Shown in pieces: positions 56,675-64,000 of a stretch of 64,000 nucleotides of DNA (position 1 is its first letter; each line of letters opens with the position of its first letter). Made by a program: the position numbers and the translations under genes. The DNA lies in the NCBI RefSeq assembly GCF_023221595.1, contig NZ_CP096567.1:310001-374000 (forward strand), given 5' to 3'. The notes below the pieces were generated by a model. The model was not told the origin of the DNA and did no database searches. It was given only the letters and a program-made list of their open reading frames with translations. Source of the DNA: Rhodococcus qingshengii JCM 15477 (GTDB lineage: Bacteria > Actinomycetota > Actinomycetes > Mycobacteriales > Mycobacteriaceae).

Positions 56675-57916
56675 TCACAGAGCTGGCACCGCGGCGCTTT
56701 CCTCGCCTCTCCGGCGCTCCGGGCCGGCCCCGAGCGCCGTTAGCGTCACCCCGGCTGTCACCGCCAGCGCCGCCACCAGTCCCACCGCGAGCACCGTCCA
56801 GTGACCCAGGAACGTACAGACGACTACCAGCAGCGCGGTGACCGGCAGCACCGACTGCTGGGCGATTCCTACCTTGTAGAAGTGCGAGTGCAGCGCCCAC
56901 ACCGTGAGCAGGAACAGCGCTGTCGGCAGCGTCACCGCCGCCGACGCCGACAGCGCCGAAAGGTGCGCCTTGCCCACTGCCTGCTCCACCGCCACCTCCA
57001 GGCCGGCGCCAATCGCGGCACCTGAGACGAAGATCAGATAATGGCCGTAACCCCAGAGGAAGGACTGCCGGTTGGACCGGAGGTGCCCGTGGATGGGCAC
57101 CGCGAAGTACACCCACCAGGCGGCGAAGATGATCAGCAGTCCGCCGGCGGCGATGGGCACCAACTCACCCAGAGCCTCGTGCTCGTCGATCCCCGACTTC
57201 ACGGCGACGGTGGCCGCTGCGATGGTCTCGCCGAGCACGATGAGCGTGAGCAGCCCGTACCGTTCAGCGATGTGGTGGGGGTGCCAGGGCGTGGGGTGGG
57301 CGCGCTCCGCATACAGCGGTACGGCCATCTCCAGCAGCGCCATCACCAGGAAGACCCACGGGCGGCCGGCCTCCGGCAGGATCAGTAGCCCCAGCCAGCC
57401 GATCTGGCACAGCCCGATGGCGTACCGCAGCGCCATCGTCCGCTCGGGGCCCCGGCTCGACCGCGCCACGCGCAGCCACTGCGCCGTCATGGCTAGCCGC
57501 ATGATCACATAGCCCAGGATGACGACCGGGTACGCGTGTTCCTCGAACGCCTGGGAGACCCCTGCCGTCAGGACGAGCACGCCGGCTATCTGGATCAGCG
57601 TGACGATCCGATACAGCACGTCGTCGTTGTCGTAAGCCGAGGCGAACCACGTGAAGTTCATCCACGCCCACCAGATAGCGAAGAAGATCATCAAGTAGTT
57701 GAGGATCCCATCGCCCGTGTGTCCCTCGACTATGGCGTGCACCAACTGGGCGCCTGCCTGGGCTATGGCCACGATGAAGCACAGGTCGAAGAAGAGCTCC
57801 AGTGAGGAGACGCCGCGGTGGGTCTCGTCGCGGCCTCGCGCCGTGAGCCTGCTCAGTGGTCTGTAATGTGCGGGCGCCGTGGAGCGTACCGGCGGCGGAG
57901 TTGGGCTGCTTGTCAT
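56675..57916 (-). CDS. LtrA-family (low temperature requirement A) membrane protein
   Basis: 413 residues from ATG 57916. N-terminal signature SSLELFFDLCFIVAIAQAGA, then WWAWMNFTWFASAYDNDD and ERYGLLTLIVLGETIAAATV, all typical of LtrA proteins with about ten membrane helices. Function unknown; named from a Listeria cold-sensitive mutant. Overlaps the small membrane-protein gene upstream by ATGA. The long frame to 58279 is an extension, not the gene. Confidence 0.9.
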   Translation of the reverse strand: MTSSPTPPPVRSTAPAHYRPLSRLTARGRDETHRGVSSLELFFDLCFIVAIAQAGAQLVHAIVEGHTGDGILNYLMIFFAIWWAWMNFTWFASAYDNDDVLYRIVTLIQIAGVLVLTAGVSQAFEEHAYPVVILGYVIMRLAMTAQWLRVARSSRGPERTMALRYAIGLCQIGWLGLLILPEAGRPWVFLVMALLEMAVPLYAERAHPTPWHPHHIAERYGLLTLIVLGETIAAATVAVKSGIDEHEALGELVPIAAGGLLIIFAAWWVYFAVPIHGHLRSNRQSFLWGYGHYLIFVSGAAIGAGLEVAVEQAVGKAHLSALSASAAVTLPTALFLLTVWALHSHFYKVGIAQQSVLPVTALLVVVCTFLGHWTVLAVGLVAALAVTAGVTLTALGAGPERRRGEESAAVPAL

Positions 57917-58272
57917 CTGGTGAGCCAAGCTCCGAAACGCCGCTGCAGTCGGGGATTGATCTGCCAGACCATCGCTGCTGCTGCCGCCGGGACGAGTACA
58001 GCAAGTCGTACCGGCAGGTACAGATCTTCCAGAACAGGGTTCGTGGCCAGGCCCAGCAGGACGATGGTGGGGTAGATAGCGCACACGGTGAGCAGCCACA
58101 GCTTCCAAGGCCGGACGACGGCCGGAACGGTGGGGCCGAGACGGGGTTCGGCGTTCGCGAGATCGTTCCGTCTCTGCTCCCGGAGCATATGCCGGACGTC
58201 TGTCACTGTCGGTGGGCTTGGCAGTCCGGGATCGTCGGCACCGTAGGCATGGGAAACAAGTCTCTCGTTCAT
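57913..58272 (-). CDS. Small membrane protein, two helices
   Basis: 119 residues from ATG 58272. Hydrophilic N-terminal half, then WKLWLLTVCAIYPTIVLLGL and PVRLAVLVPAAAAAMVWQI with PRLQRRFGAWL at the end. This tail resembles the C-terminal membrane part of some ABM-type membrane proteins, but the ABM domain is lacking. Coupled to ltrA by an ATGA overlap, so co-translation is likely. Confidence 0.7.
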   Translation of the reverse strand: MNERLVSHAYGADDPGLPSPPTVTDVRHMLREQRRNDLANAEPRLGPTVPAVVRPWKLWLLTVCAIYPTIVLLGLATNPVLEDLYLPVRLAVLVPAAAAAMVWQINPRLQRRFGAWLTR

Positions 58273-58299
58273 GGACCACTCCAAATCGTAATGTTGCGT

Positions 58300-58643
58300 T
58301 TTGATTCCATCGGTTCCTGCACGACCGACGCGATGTTGGCGCTGCGTGATGGGCTGTCCGCGCGCAACAGCGGCAGCAGTTGCCAGGTGAACAGCACAGG
58401 GCTCGGATGGTTTCACCGCCAGCCGCTGCGGGTGTCGTGCCGTCACTTCGGCCTCGAGATGCTGGGTCTTGGCCGGAGCGGACAAGTCGGCGATGAATTG
58501 CTCGGCCCTGAAATGTTGCGCCATCGGCACCGGTTGCTGCGGGTTGCGATCGTGCAGAAGCAACTGGTGCTCGGTTTCGTCAGACTCCTCAGCCAAAACA
58601 GACCAAGACCGTTCGTCGCTCCGGTGATCAGAATCGACGGCAT
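58300..58643 (-). pseudogene. SDR N-terminal remnant, frameshifted and truncated
   Basis: Starts well at ATG 58643 (MPSILITGATNGLGLF), then shifts frame; the other frame continues as TEHQLLLHDRNPQQPVPMAQ and FIADLSAPAKTQHLEAEVTA before homology ends near 58440. The catalytic part is missing. Confidence 0.7.
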
Positions 58644-58665
58644 GGTGCGGCCTTCTCATGCGAGG

Positions 58666-58691
58666 GCCCGGAGCCCGGGCGGGCTCCGGGC
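58666..58691. terminator. GC-rich hairpin after aldehyde dehydrogenase
   Basis: GCCCGGAGCCC (58666-58676) pairs perfectly with 58681-58691 around a GGGC loop. It is 15 bases past the aldehyde dehydrogenase stop on the minus strand. Confidence 0.65.
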
Positions 58692-58705
58692 GAGTCATGT
58701 TCTGA

Positions 58706-60163
58706 TCAGTGAGTGGACTGGGCGTGGTCCTGCTCCACATACACCTTGAGGGCCTGGAACTCCTCAATCGCTCGCGGGCCGCATAGATAGCCGTAACCGC
58801 TGCTCTTGACGCCGCCCTCCTCAAAGTCCTCGCTGATAGCTCCCCAGGTGTTGATCCATACAGTGCCGGTACGGATGCGCCGGGCGATCCGGCGGGCCTT
58901 CATCGAGTCCGAGCTGAACACCGAGGCGGCCAGGCCGTAGATGGTGGCGTTCGCCTTGGTCACGGCGTCGTCCTCGTCGTCGAAGATCTCGAACGTCTGG
59001 ACCGGACCGAAGACCTCTTCCTGCACGATCCGGACGTCGGTGCGGTCCACCTCGATCAGGCTCGGCCGGTAGAACGCACCGGCGGCCAGGGGACCGTCGG
59101 TGACCACGCCGCCGCGCAGCAGTACCGTGCCATATGAGGTGGCTTCCTCGACGATCGCGTCCACCCGCTGGGCGGACGCCCTGTCGATCACCGGGCCGAG
59201 CTGGGCATCCTTGTCGTCGCCCGAACCGAGCCGCACCTGCGCGAGCGCGTTGGTGAGTCGAGTTCGCACCTGGTCGGCGATGTCCCGGTGCACCAGTACA
59301 CGGGAGCCGGTGCAGCAGAACTGTCCGTTCATCAGCACCAGCGACTGCACCACGGTCGGGATCACCATGTCCAGATCGGCGTCAGGAAGGATCACCATCG
59401 GCGCCTTGCCGCCCAGTTCCAGACCGAGCCGCTTAAGCGTGGTGGAGGCCGCGGCCGCGATACGGCGCCCGACCGGCGTGCTGCCGGTGTAGTTGATCAC
59501 GTCGACCTTGTCGGAGGAGACCAGGAACGGGGCCCCGGTGTTGCCGGACTCGGTGAACACGCTGACCACGCCCGCCGGGATCTCCGTGACCGAGGCCAGG
59601 GCCTGCGCGAAAAGCTCATTGGTCAGCGCCGTCTGAGCTGGAAGCTTGACCACGACGGTGCAGCCGGCGGCCAGCGCCGGGCCCAGCGCCCGCACAGTCA
59701 GCATGATGGGGGAGTTCCAGGGTGAGATGATCCCGGCGACACCAAGCGGTTCAGGCACCGAGTGGGTGTACTGGCCGGGTTCCGTCTCGGCGGCGCGCCC
59801 GGCGTTCTGGGTGCGCGCAGAGGCCGCCGCGTACCGTAGCCACCCGACCGCACCGCTGACCTCCCACGTGGTCTCGCCTAGCAGCTTGCCGTTCTCCCGG
59901 GACAACATGGCCGCAACCTCGGGTACCCGGGCTTCGAGGGCGTCGGCCAGCCGACTGAGTGCGGTCGCCCGAAGCGAGGGAGTGCGCGCCCATTCGGTGG
60001 TCTCGAACGCGGCGACGGCGGCGTCCACGGCGGCCGAGGCCTCCGCCTCGCCACCGTCGTAGAACGAGCCGACGACTGTGCCGTCGGCCGGGTTGATCGA
60101 TTCCAGAACCGAGCCGGAGCCGGTCCACTGTCCGTTGATCCAGTGCTGCGCGATGGTGTTGAT
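58706..60163 (-). CDS. NAD(P)-dependent aldehyde dehydrogenase; apparent ATC start
   Basis: About 485 residues when begun at the position that matches the duplicated leader. HWINGQWTGSGSVLESINPA opens the ALDH fold; then GIISPWNSPIMLTVRALGPA, INYTGSTPVGRRIAAAA, the general base in RLGLELGGKAPM, and the nucleophile in NGQFCCTGSRVLVHR. At 60163-60161 the codon is ATC, where the sister leader before the hydrolase has ATG, spaced correctly after GAGGAG. The only in-frame conventional start is GTG 60232, giving 508 residues. Active-site residues are intact, so the coding part is under selection or recently acquired. Confidence 0.85.
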   Translation of the reverse strand: MNTIAQHWINGQWTGSGSVLESINPADGTVVGSFYDGGEAEASAAVDAAVAAFETTEWARTPSLRATALSRLADALEARVPEVAAMLSRENGKLLGETTWEVSGAVGWLRYAAASARTQNAGRAAETEPGQYTHSVPEPLGVAGIISPWNSPIMLTVRALGPALAAGCTVVVKLPAQTALTNELFAQALASVTEIPAGVVSVFTESGNTGAPFLVSSDKVDVINYTGSTPVGRRIAAAASTTLKRLGLELGGKAPMVILPDADLDMVIPTVVQSLVLMNGQFCCTGSRVLVHRDIADQVRTRLTNALAQVRLGSGDDKDAQLGPVIDRASAQRVDAIVEEATSYGTVLLRGGVVTDGPLAAGAFYRPSLIEVDRTDVRIVQEEVFGPVQTFEIFDDEDDAVTKANATIYGLAASVFSSDSMKARRIARRIRTGTVWINTWGAISEDFEEGGVKSSGYGYLCGPRAIEEFQALKVYVEQDHAQSTH

Positions 60164-60283
60164 GGTCCGCTCCTCGTGGTCACGCCCGGGTACCGGGCGG
60201 TTTCGATATCTCCACAAGAATGGCTCGGCCACCGTACCGACAGCCTCCGTCAGCTGACTGACATCCGGCCGATGACTCGCTTA
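60162..60283 (-). repeat. 122-bp leader repeat, copy 2 (before aldehyde dehydrogenase)
   Basis: Same length and nearly the same sequence as 52753-52874, including the inverted repeat around GTA, the palindrome GTCAGCTGAC and the ribosome site (GAGGAG here). The most notable difference is ATG to ATC at the start position. Confidence 0.88.
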
Positions 60284-60782
60284 TAAGCCGTTACCTTTCC
60301 GAGAACGGCGGGTGCGTTTCCGCTGTTCAAGGGGGGCGGTGTTTCGGAGGCAGGGACGAGGTGTCGTGTCGTGCTGGCTACAGCATGTGCATTTTGAATG
60401 ACCGCCAGAACAGCCGAGCCGGCGGTATCGAAACATCGTTCTTCACGAAGAATCGCGTTTTGGATGGGGACAAGTTCCGAGTTAGGGGAGGTTCTTAAGG
60501 TTCTGAAGAACCTTGCGGGATGCTTCGGGGTCTCGAGCAGTTGCTCGGGACCCCCGGACGCATCACATGCGGGTTCTAGCGTCCGAAGCATTCGAGGAAC
60601 TGTCTGACAAGTTCTTCGACGTCAAGGCCATAGCTGTTCAAGGCCTTCGCGGACTTCGACAGCTGCGACGACCGCGGGTGGTCGATATGCCGGGTCTCAA
60701 ACGGGTGCGGCAGTCGGGTCGCTACCGAGTGTGGCGGACCTCGCACTCTTATCACGAGGGTGTGGTGGTACGGGTGATCTGC
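60284..60782. other. Intergenic stretch, no gene seen
   Basis: About 500 bases. A short hairpin GGTTCTT/AAGAACC at 60490-60512 is visible. The long plus-strand frame from 60513 is antisense to the SDR and ABM remnants and is not believed. Confidence 0.45.
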
Positions 60783-60978
60783 TGGTTCCCGCCCGACAGT
60801 GACGTAATCGTCGGTCACGTCCAGTTGGATGAAGTGCGCACCGAGCCGGTCGGCGGACGCACGGCCGTTCTCGGCGTCTCGGGCTCCGATCCAGACTGTC
60901 TGTCCGGCCTGGACGAGGCGGCGTGCCACTTCGTGGCCGAGGCTCCTGTTACCACCGGTGATCAATGTCGTGGTGATA
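60783..60978 (-). pseudogene. SDR N-terminal remnant, paralogue of 50746-51438
   Basis: About 60 codons: LITGGNRSLGHEVARRLVQA, GQTVWIGARDAENGRASADR and IQLDVTDD, nearly identical to the start of the SDR at 51438, after which homology ends abruptly. The start-codon region has no ATG or GTG at the matching place. Confidence 0.85.
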
Positions 60979-61107
60979 GTTCTCTTTCTGGTATGTGGTG
61001 GTGCCGCTACCCTGCGCGGAGAAACACGCGGAGCACCAGCGACTTTCGGGGTGGCGGTAAGACTTGTCGCCTCCCGGGGTGGAAGGGGACCGCCGACGAG
61101 GGCCCTT

Positions 61108-61265
61108 CTAGTGGTCGGGCCGAAAGGGCAGCAGCAAACGAATGCCGTCCTCGATGGAACCGTCGATCAGTTCAAGCATCTGCGGGACGAGTTTCTGCAT
61201 GCGCGGTGCGCTCAGATGAGCGTCGAGCAGCTCGTGGTTTTACCAGCGCTCGTAGATGATGAACG
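61108..61265 (-). pseudogene. ABM monooxygenase C-terminal remnant with internal stop
   Basis: Reads FIIYERW, then a TAA stop where the intact paralogue at 51551-51874 has Glu, then NHELLDAHLSAPRMQKLVPQ, MLELIDGSIEDGIRLLLPFR to TAG 61108-61110. The N-terminal half is missing and the break falls at the start of the LysR gene. Confidence 0.85.
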
Positions 61266-61276
61266 TGCCGGTGGAC

Positions 61277-62118
61277 GTGTCTGATCTGGAAACGCGTGAG
61301 CTCCGGTATTTCCTCGCCGTTGCCGACGAGCTGCACTTCAGTGGGGCTGCAGACCGGCTCGGTATCGCGCAGCCGCCGCTGTCGTGTGCGATCCAGCGAC
61401 TCGAGTCGAGGCTCGGCGTGAAGGTGTTCGAGCGCGACCGTCGCGGCGTCGAGCTCACCGACGCCGGACGGGTCCGGGTGAGCGAGGCGCGCATGGTGAT
61501 CGAGGCGGTCGAGGCTGCGGCTCACCGGACTCGGCGAGCCGGAGGCCCTCGGGGACAGCTGGTGCTTGCGACGAAAGCAGGTGCGTCCCTTGAGCTGCTT
61601 GAGGAGGCTGCCAAGCGGAGTGACATTCCTGATATCGAGGTGCTGCTGTGTGAGGTCGGGGAGCAGGCGGCGCTGCTGCGTGGTGGCCGGGCCGATATGG
61701 CGATCATGCACCGGCCGGTCGATGACCTCTACGGCTTCGACACCGAAGATATGCTCGCCGAGGGGCAGGTGGCCATTGTTCCTGCGGGCCACTTTCTCGC
61801 GACGCGGACGCATGTCACGCTTTCCCTGATTCGAGATATCCCCGATCTGCCGTTGGCCCGGTGGCCGAAACTTGACGGCAGCTACCCGGAGGGTCCTGGG
61901 CCGGAGGTGCGTACCCAATCGGCTATAGCCCAGCTAGTCGCATGGGCAAGGCGCTCTTGGTAATTCCTGCCTCCAGTCGTGCGTGGCAGTGGCCACAACA
62001 TGTGGCGATCCCGGTCACCGATGCCGTCGCGATCACCACGGTGCTGGCCTGGCCGGCAGGTAGTCGTTCCGCGGACATCGGGGCCCTGGCGCGATTGGCG
62101 GCCGAGGTCGATAGGTAA
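61277..62118 (+). pseudogene. LysR-family regulator gene with a one-base deletion
   Basis: From GTG 61277: LRYFLAVADELHFSGAADRL and GIAQPPLSCAIQRLESRLG (HTH with Cys for the usual Arg), then an effector domain to VRTQSAIAQLVA. Near 61939-61945 one base is missing; the other frame continues with MGKALLVIPASSRAWQWPQH and ends at TAA 62116. Highly similar throughout to the intact LysR at 32030-32902. Confidence 0.88.
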
Positions 62119-62289
62119 GAGGAACAGCCGGAACCAGCGTCGAGGTGCTGCGATAGCAGCTCTGTGCGCTGTCGGCATCCGACGAGAACAAGAATCAATC
62201 ACGACCGCCAAATACACCCCCAAGCCGAAACGTATCGAAGTGAGCTAGCAACAACACATGTGGTACAGCCGCGTGGACTTGCGTTGCAC

Positions 62290-62480
62290 TAGTGTGCTGG
62301 TTCTGGAATCTTCGATATATATTGGCGAGGAGACGAGCATCTCTTCGGCGGTCTTGCGCCAGACGAAGGGTTTCGGGTCCTGGTTCCAGTTGTCGATCCA
62401 GACATCTTTCTCCAGTGCCGCAACGCTTTTGCGGTCTTCGGCGCCGGTGAGGAACTCGCGCCAAAACTCGAACGACGCAC
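62290..62480 (-). mobile_element. IS630-family transposase C-terminal remnant
   Basis: A minus frame contains SVAALEKDVWIDNWNQDPKP followed by FVWRKTAEEML, the characteristic end of IS630-type transposases (WNxxPKPFxWxKTAxEIL). The rest of the element is not recognisable. Confidence 0.7.
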
Positions 62481-62645
62481 TGTCGCCGACTGCGGTGACG
62501 AGGACTTCGCGGGTCCGTCGATCGAGACGCCGTGGACGCATGGCTGAAATGATGAGCGCGTGTAGGGCTTTGTCGATCCGCTGTCGCCGCAACCGTTTCC
62601 CATCGGCATGGGCAGGGGTCGGCAGGGCCGACTTGACCGGGCCCG

Positions 62646-63164
62646 TCAGCCGCCGACGCCGCCCGATGAACAACGGCACCTCTCGACCAGCTCCGGCCGG
62701 TCAGACACCGAACGGCACCCGGACGGGCCAGCACAGCAAAGAGAGCCGCTCCGCAGCGGGGCGTTCGCGTCAGGAGCTACCTCATTCCGCGGCGCACTGC
62801 CGCGTCGGCAATGCCGGGCAGAATCTAGGCCTATCGTACGGATTTTGACCACACCGACCAAGTTGTTCATTCGTTTAACCAGAAACTCTGCTTCTAGACG
62901 CGGCGGTCGGTTACAGATGATCAACACACCTTGCTTAGGCTTGCCCGCCAACGACTTCCACGTAGACAAGTCCCGAAGTTCGACACCAAGGCGCCAAAAT
63001 ATGGTCGTAAGCCGGGGAATGACGCTGGCAGTATCCTCACAGTCAATTGAGTACATTTCAAGCCTATCGGTTGTCCCCATCGACCGAAGGTGCGCCAAGC
63101 CGCAGCTAGTTAGACTGACATGCGCGTCCCAAGAGACATCAGCTGGGATTGCTTTTCTAGACAT
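62646..63164 (-). CDS. ACT-domain-like protein, possibly with replaced C-terminus
   Basis: 172 residues from ATG 63164, which overlaps the last eight bases of the oxidoreductase gene, implying coupled translation. The middle IPRLTTIFWRLGVELRDLST and EAEFLVKRMNNLVGVVKI resembles the beta-alpha-beta-beta-alpha-beta ACT fold of IlvN-type regulatory subunits (start of domain would be near residue 35). After about residue 112 (near 62830) composition changes to Arg/Cys/Gly-rich, so the original end may have been lost to the IS-related sequence. An amino-acid-sensing partner of the oxidoreductase is an inference. Confidence 0.55.
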   Translation of the reverse strand: MSRKAIPADVSWDAHVSLTSCGLAHLRSMGTTDRLEMYSIDCEDTASVIPRLTTIFWRLGVELRDLSTWKSLAGKPKQGVLIICNRPPRLEAEFLVKRMNNLVGVVKIRTIGLDSARHCRRGSAPRNEVAPDANAPLRSGSLCCAGPSGCRSVSDRPELVERCRCSSGGVGG

Positions 63165-64000
63165 CTGAGTGCGATCTTCCGAGTTCGCGCAGGCGAGTCT
63201 TGTACAGCTCGATGTTGCCGAGCTTGATGTCTTCGTAACCGCGAACCACGTCCGGCAGTGCCGCGATCTCGACGGCGCGATCGTATCCGTCGGTTGCGAG
63301 CGTACGAGAGAGGTCAGCGATCATGGCCTCGTACTCGGCGAGCAGTTCACGCTCGACCTTGCGGACGTGCATGTAGCCGAAGGGGTCGAGCTTGGTACCG
63401 CGAAGCTTCTTACCCTTGGCCAAAACCTTCAGTGCAACATGCGACTTGGGCCCGAGACCGATCTTCTTCTTGCGGCCCATCACTCGGAGGATCGGGGGGT
63501 GGAGCTTGTAGGTCAGGTTCTCCCCGGCCGGCACCTGCGACTTGACGTCTTCGATGAAGGCAGGATCGACCAGCATGCGAGCAACTTCGTACTCGTCCTT
63601 GTACGCGGTGAACTTGAACAGGCCGCGGGCAACAGCCTCGCTGAAGTCGGTCCGCTCGGTTGCGGCACGTTCGGCGGTCCAGACTGCCTGAACCTGATCG
63701 ATGTAACGCTGGGCGATCTTGACGGACTGGAACTCGATGAGCTGCGCCGCACGCAGTTCCACCAGTCGCAGGGTTTCACCGGTGAAGGTGGTTCCGGCGA
63801 ACATGTGAGCCGGTGCGACCACGGGTTCGCGGACGGACTTGGCCGGCGTGGTGACGGCCGAGAACGCTGCGGTGTCGGCAATTGCTGCACGACCCCAACG
63901 GAATGCCGCGATGTTCGCGTCCACGGCAACGCCGTTGATGCCGATCGCTTCTTCGATGGCCTCGGCCGGCAGACGGAGTCCGCCGCTCTGGTAGGCCGCA
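63157..64000 (-). CDS. Indolepyruvate ferredoxin oxidoreductase, C-terminal part
   Basis: Partial: the frame runs off the right edge (upstream codons read AIGINGVAVDANIAAFRWGR). The visible 280 residues include FQSVKIAQRYIDQVQAVW, RGLFKFTAYKDEYEVARMLV, LDPFGYMHVRKVERELLAEY and VRGYEDIKLGNIELYKTRLR, the typical C-terminal end of fused actinobacterial/proteobacterial indolepyruvate oxidoreductases. The whole enzyme decarboxylates aryl pyruvates to aryl-acyl-CoA with TPP and Fe-S clusters; those parts lie outside the window. Confidence 0.9.
   Translation of the reverse strand, partial: AAYQSGGLRLPAEAIEEAIGINGVAVDANIAAFRWGRAAIADTAAFSAVTTPAKSVREPVVAPAHMFAGTTFTGETLRLVELRAAQLIEFQSVKIAQRYIDQVQAVWTAERAATERTDFSEAVARGLFKFTAYKDEYEVARMLVDPAFIEDVKSQVPAGENLTYKLHPPILRVMGRKKKIGLGPKSHVALKVLAKGKKLRGTKLDPFGYMHVRKVERELLAEYEAMIADLSRTLATDGYDRAVEIAALPDVVRGYEDIKLGNIELYKTRLRELGRSHSDV

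Noticed and set aside
60513..61259. 248-residue plus-strand ORF
   Set aside because: Antisense to the recognisable SDR and ABM remnants.

Overview
The window is high-GC actinobacterial DNA, most likely from Rhodococcus or a close relative in the Nocardiaceae/Mycobacteriales. Supporting signs are an alpha-methylacyl-CoA racemase with mycobacterial Mcr residues, a paired acyl-CoA dehydrogenase of the alpha2beta2 type, a DevR/DevS (DosR/DosS)-like two-component system, and frequent GTG starts. This is inferred from protein-level recognition only; no database search was run.

Region 1 (about 1-30.1 kb) is a catabolic gene cluster. Its left end resembles the hpp/mhp phenylpropionate logic: a meta-cleavage-product hydrolase, a LigB-type extradiol dioxygenase, an IclR regulator and an MhpA-like FAD monooxygenase, plus an ACMSD-type amidohydrolase/decarboxylase. 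Next come CoA-thioester genes: an AMP-forming CoA ligase, SDRs, a MaoC-type hydratase pair, a double-length CaiB CoA-transferase, enoyl-CoA hydratases and the acyl-CoA dehydrogenase pair. A five-gene minus-strand run of oxidoreductases and a TetR regulator follow. The right arm holds an APH-like kinase, a frameshifted enoyl-CoA hydratase, the racemase, a second FAD monooxygenase, an alcohol dehydrogenase, a third acyl-CoA dehydrogenase and a Nudix (NUDT19-like) hydrolase. Together they suggest activation, beta-oxidation and ring cleavage of an aromatic or alicyclic acid with a methyl-branched side chain. The substrate is unknown.

Region 2 (30.1-38.5 kb) is a zone of decay and rearrangement. 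It has remnants of IS6- and IS3-type elements, a truncated SDR, a LysR/SDR divergent pair, a frameshifted IS6-family transposase, a frameshifted SDR and sugar-isomerase-like gene, and an MFS exporter joined in frame to the N-terminal third of a P-type ATPase.

Region 3 (38.5-49.5 kb) looks like a hypoxia/dormancy island: two zinc alcohol dehydrogenases, a DUF4342 protein, an ABC exporter pair, a SRPBCC protein, a VOC protein, a VIT-type Fe/Mn transporter, and devR (frameshifted) plus devS. An IS1380-family remnant follows directly.

Region 4 (50.7-62.1 kb) is GC-rich and Streptomyces-like in content: SDR, ABM monooxygenase, haloperoxidase-like hydrolase, a large LuxR (LAL) regulator, LtrA and an aldehyde dehydrogenase. 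A 122-bp leader sequence occurs twice, before the hydrolase and before the aldehyde dehydrogenase. A decayed second SDR-ABM copy and a frameshifted LysR paralogue sit at its right end.

Region 5 (62.2-64 kb) has an IS630-type remnant, an ACT-domain-like protein, and the C-terminal part of an indolepyruvate ferredoxin oxidoreductase running off the window.
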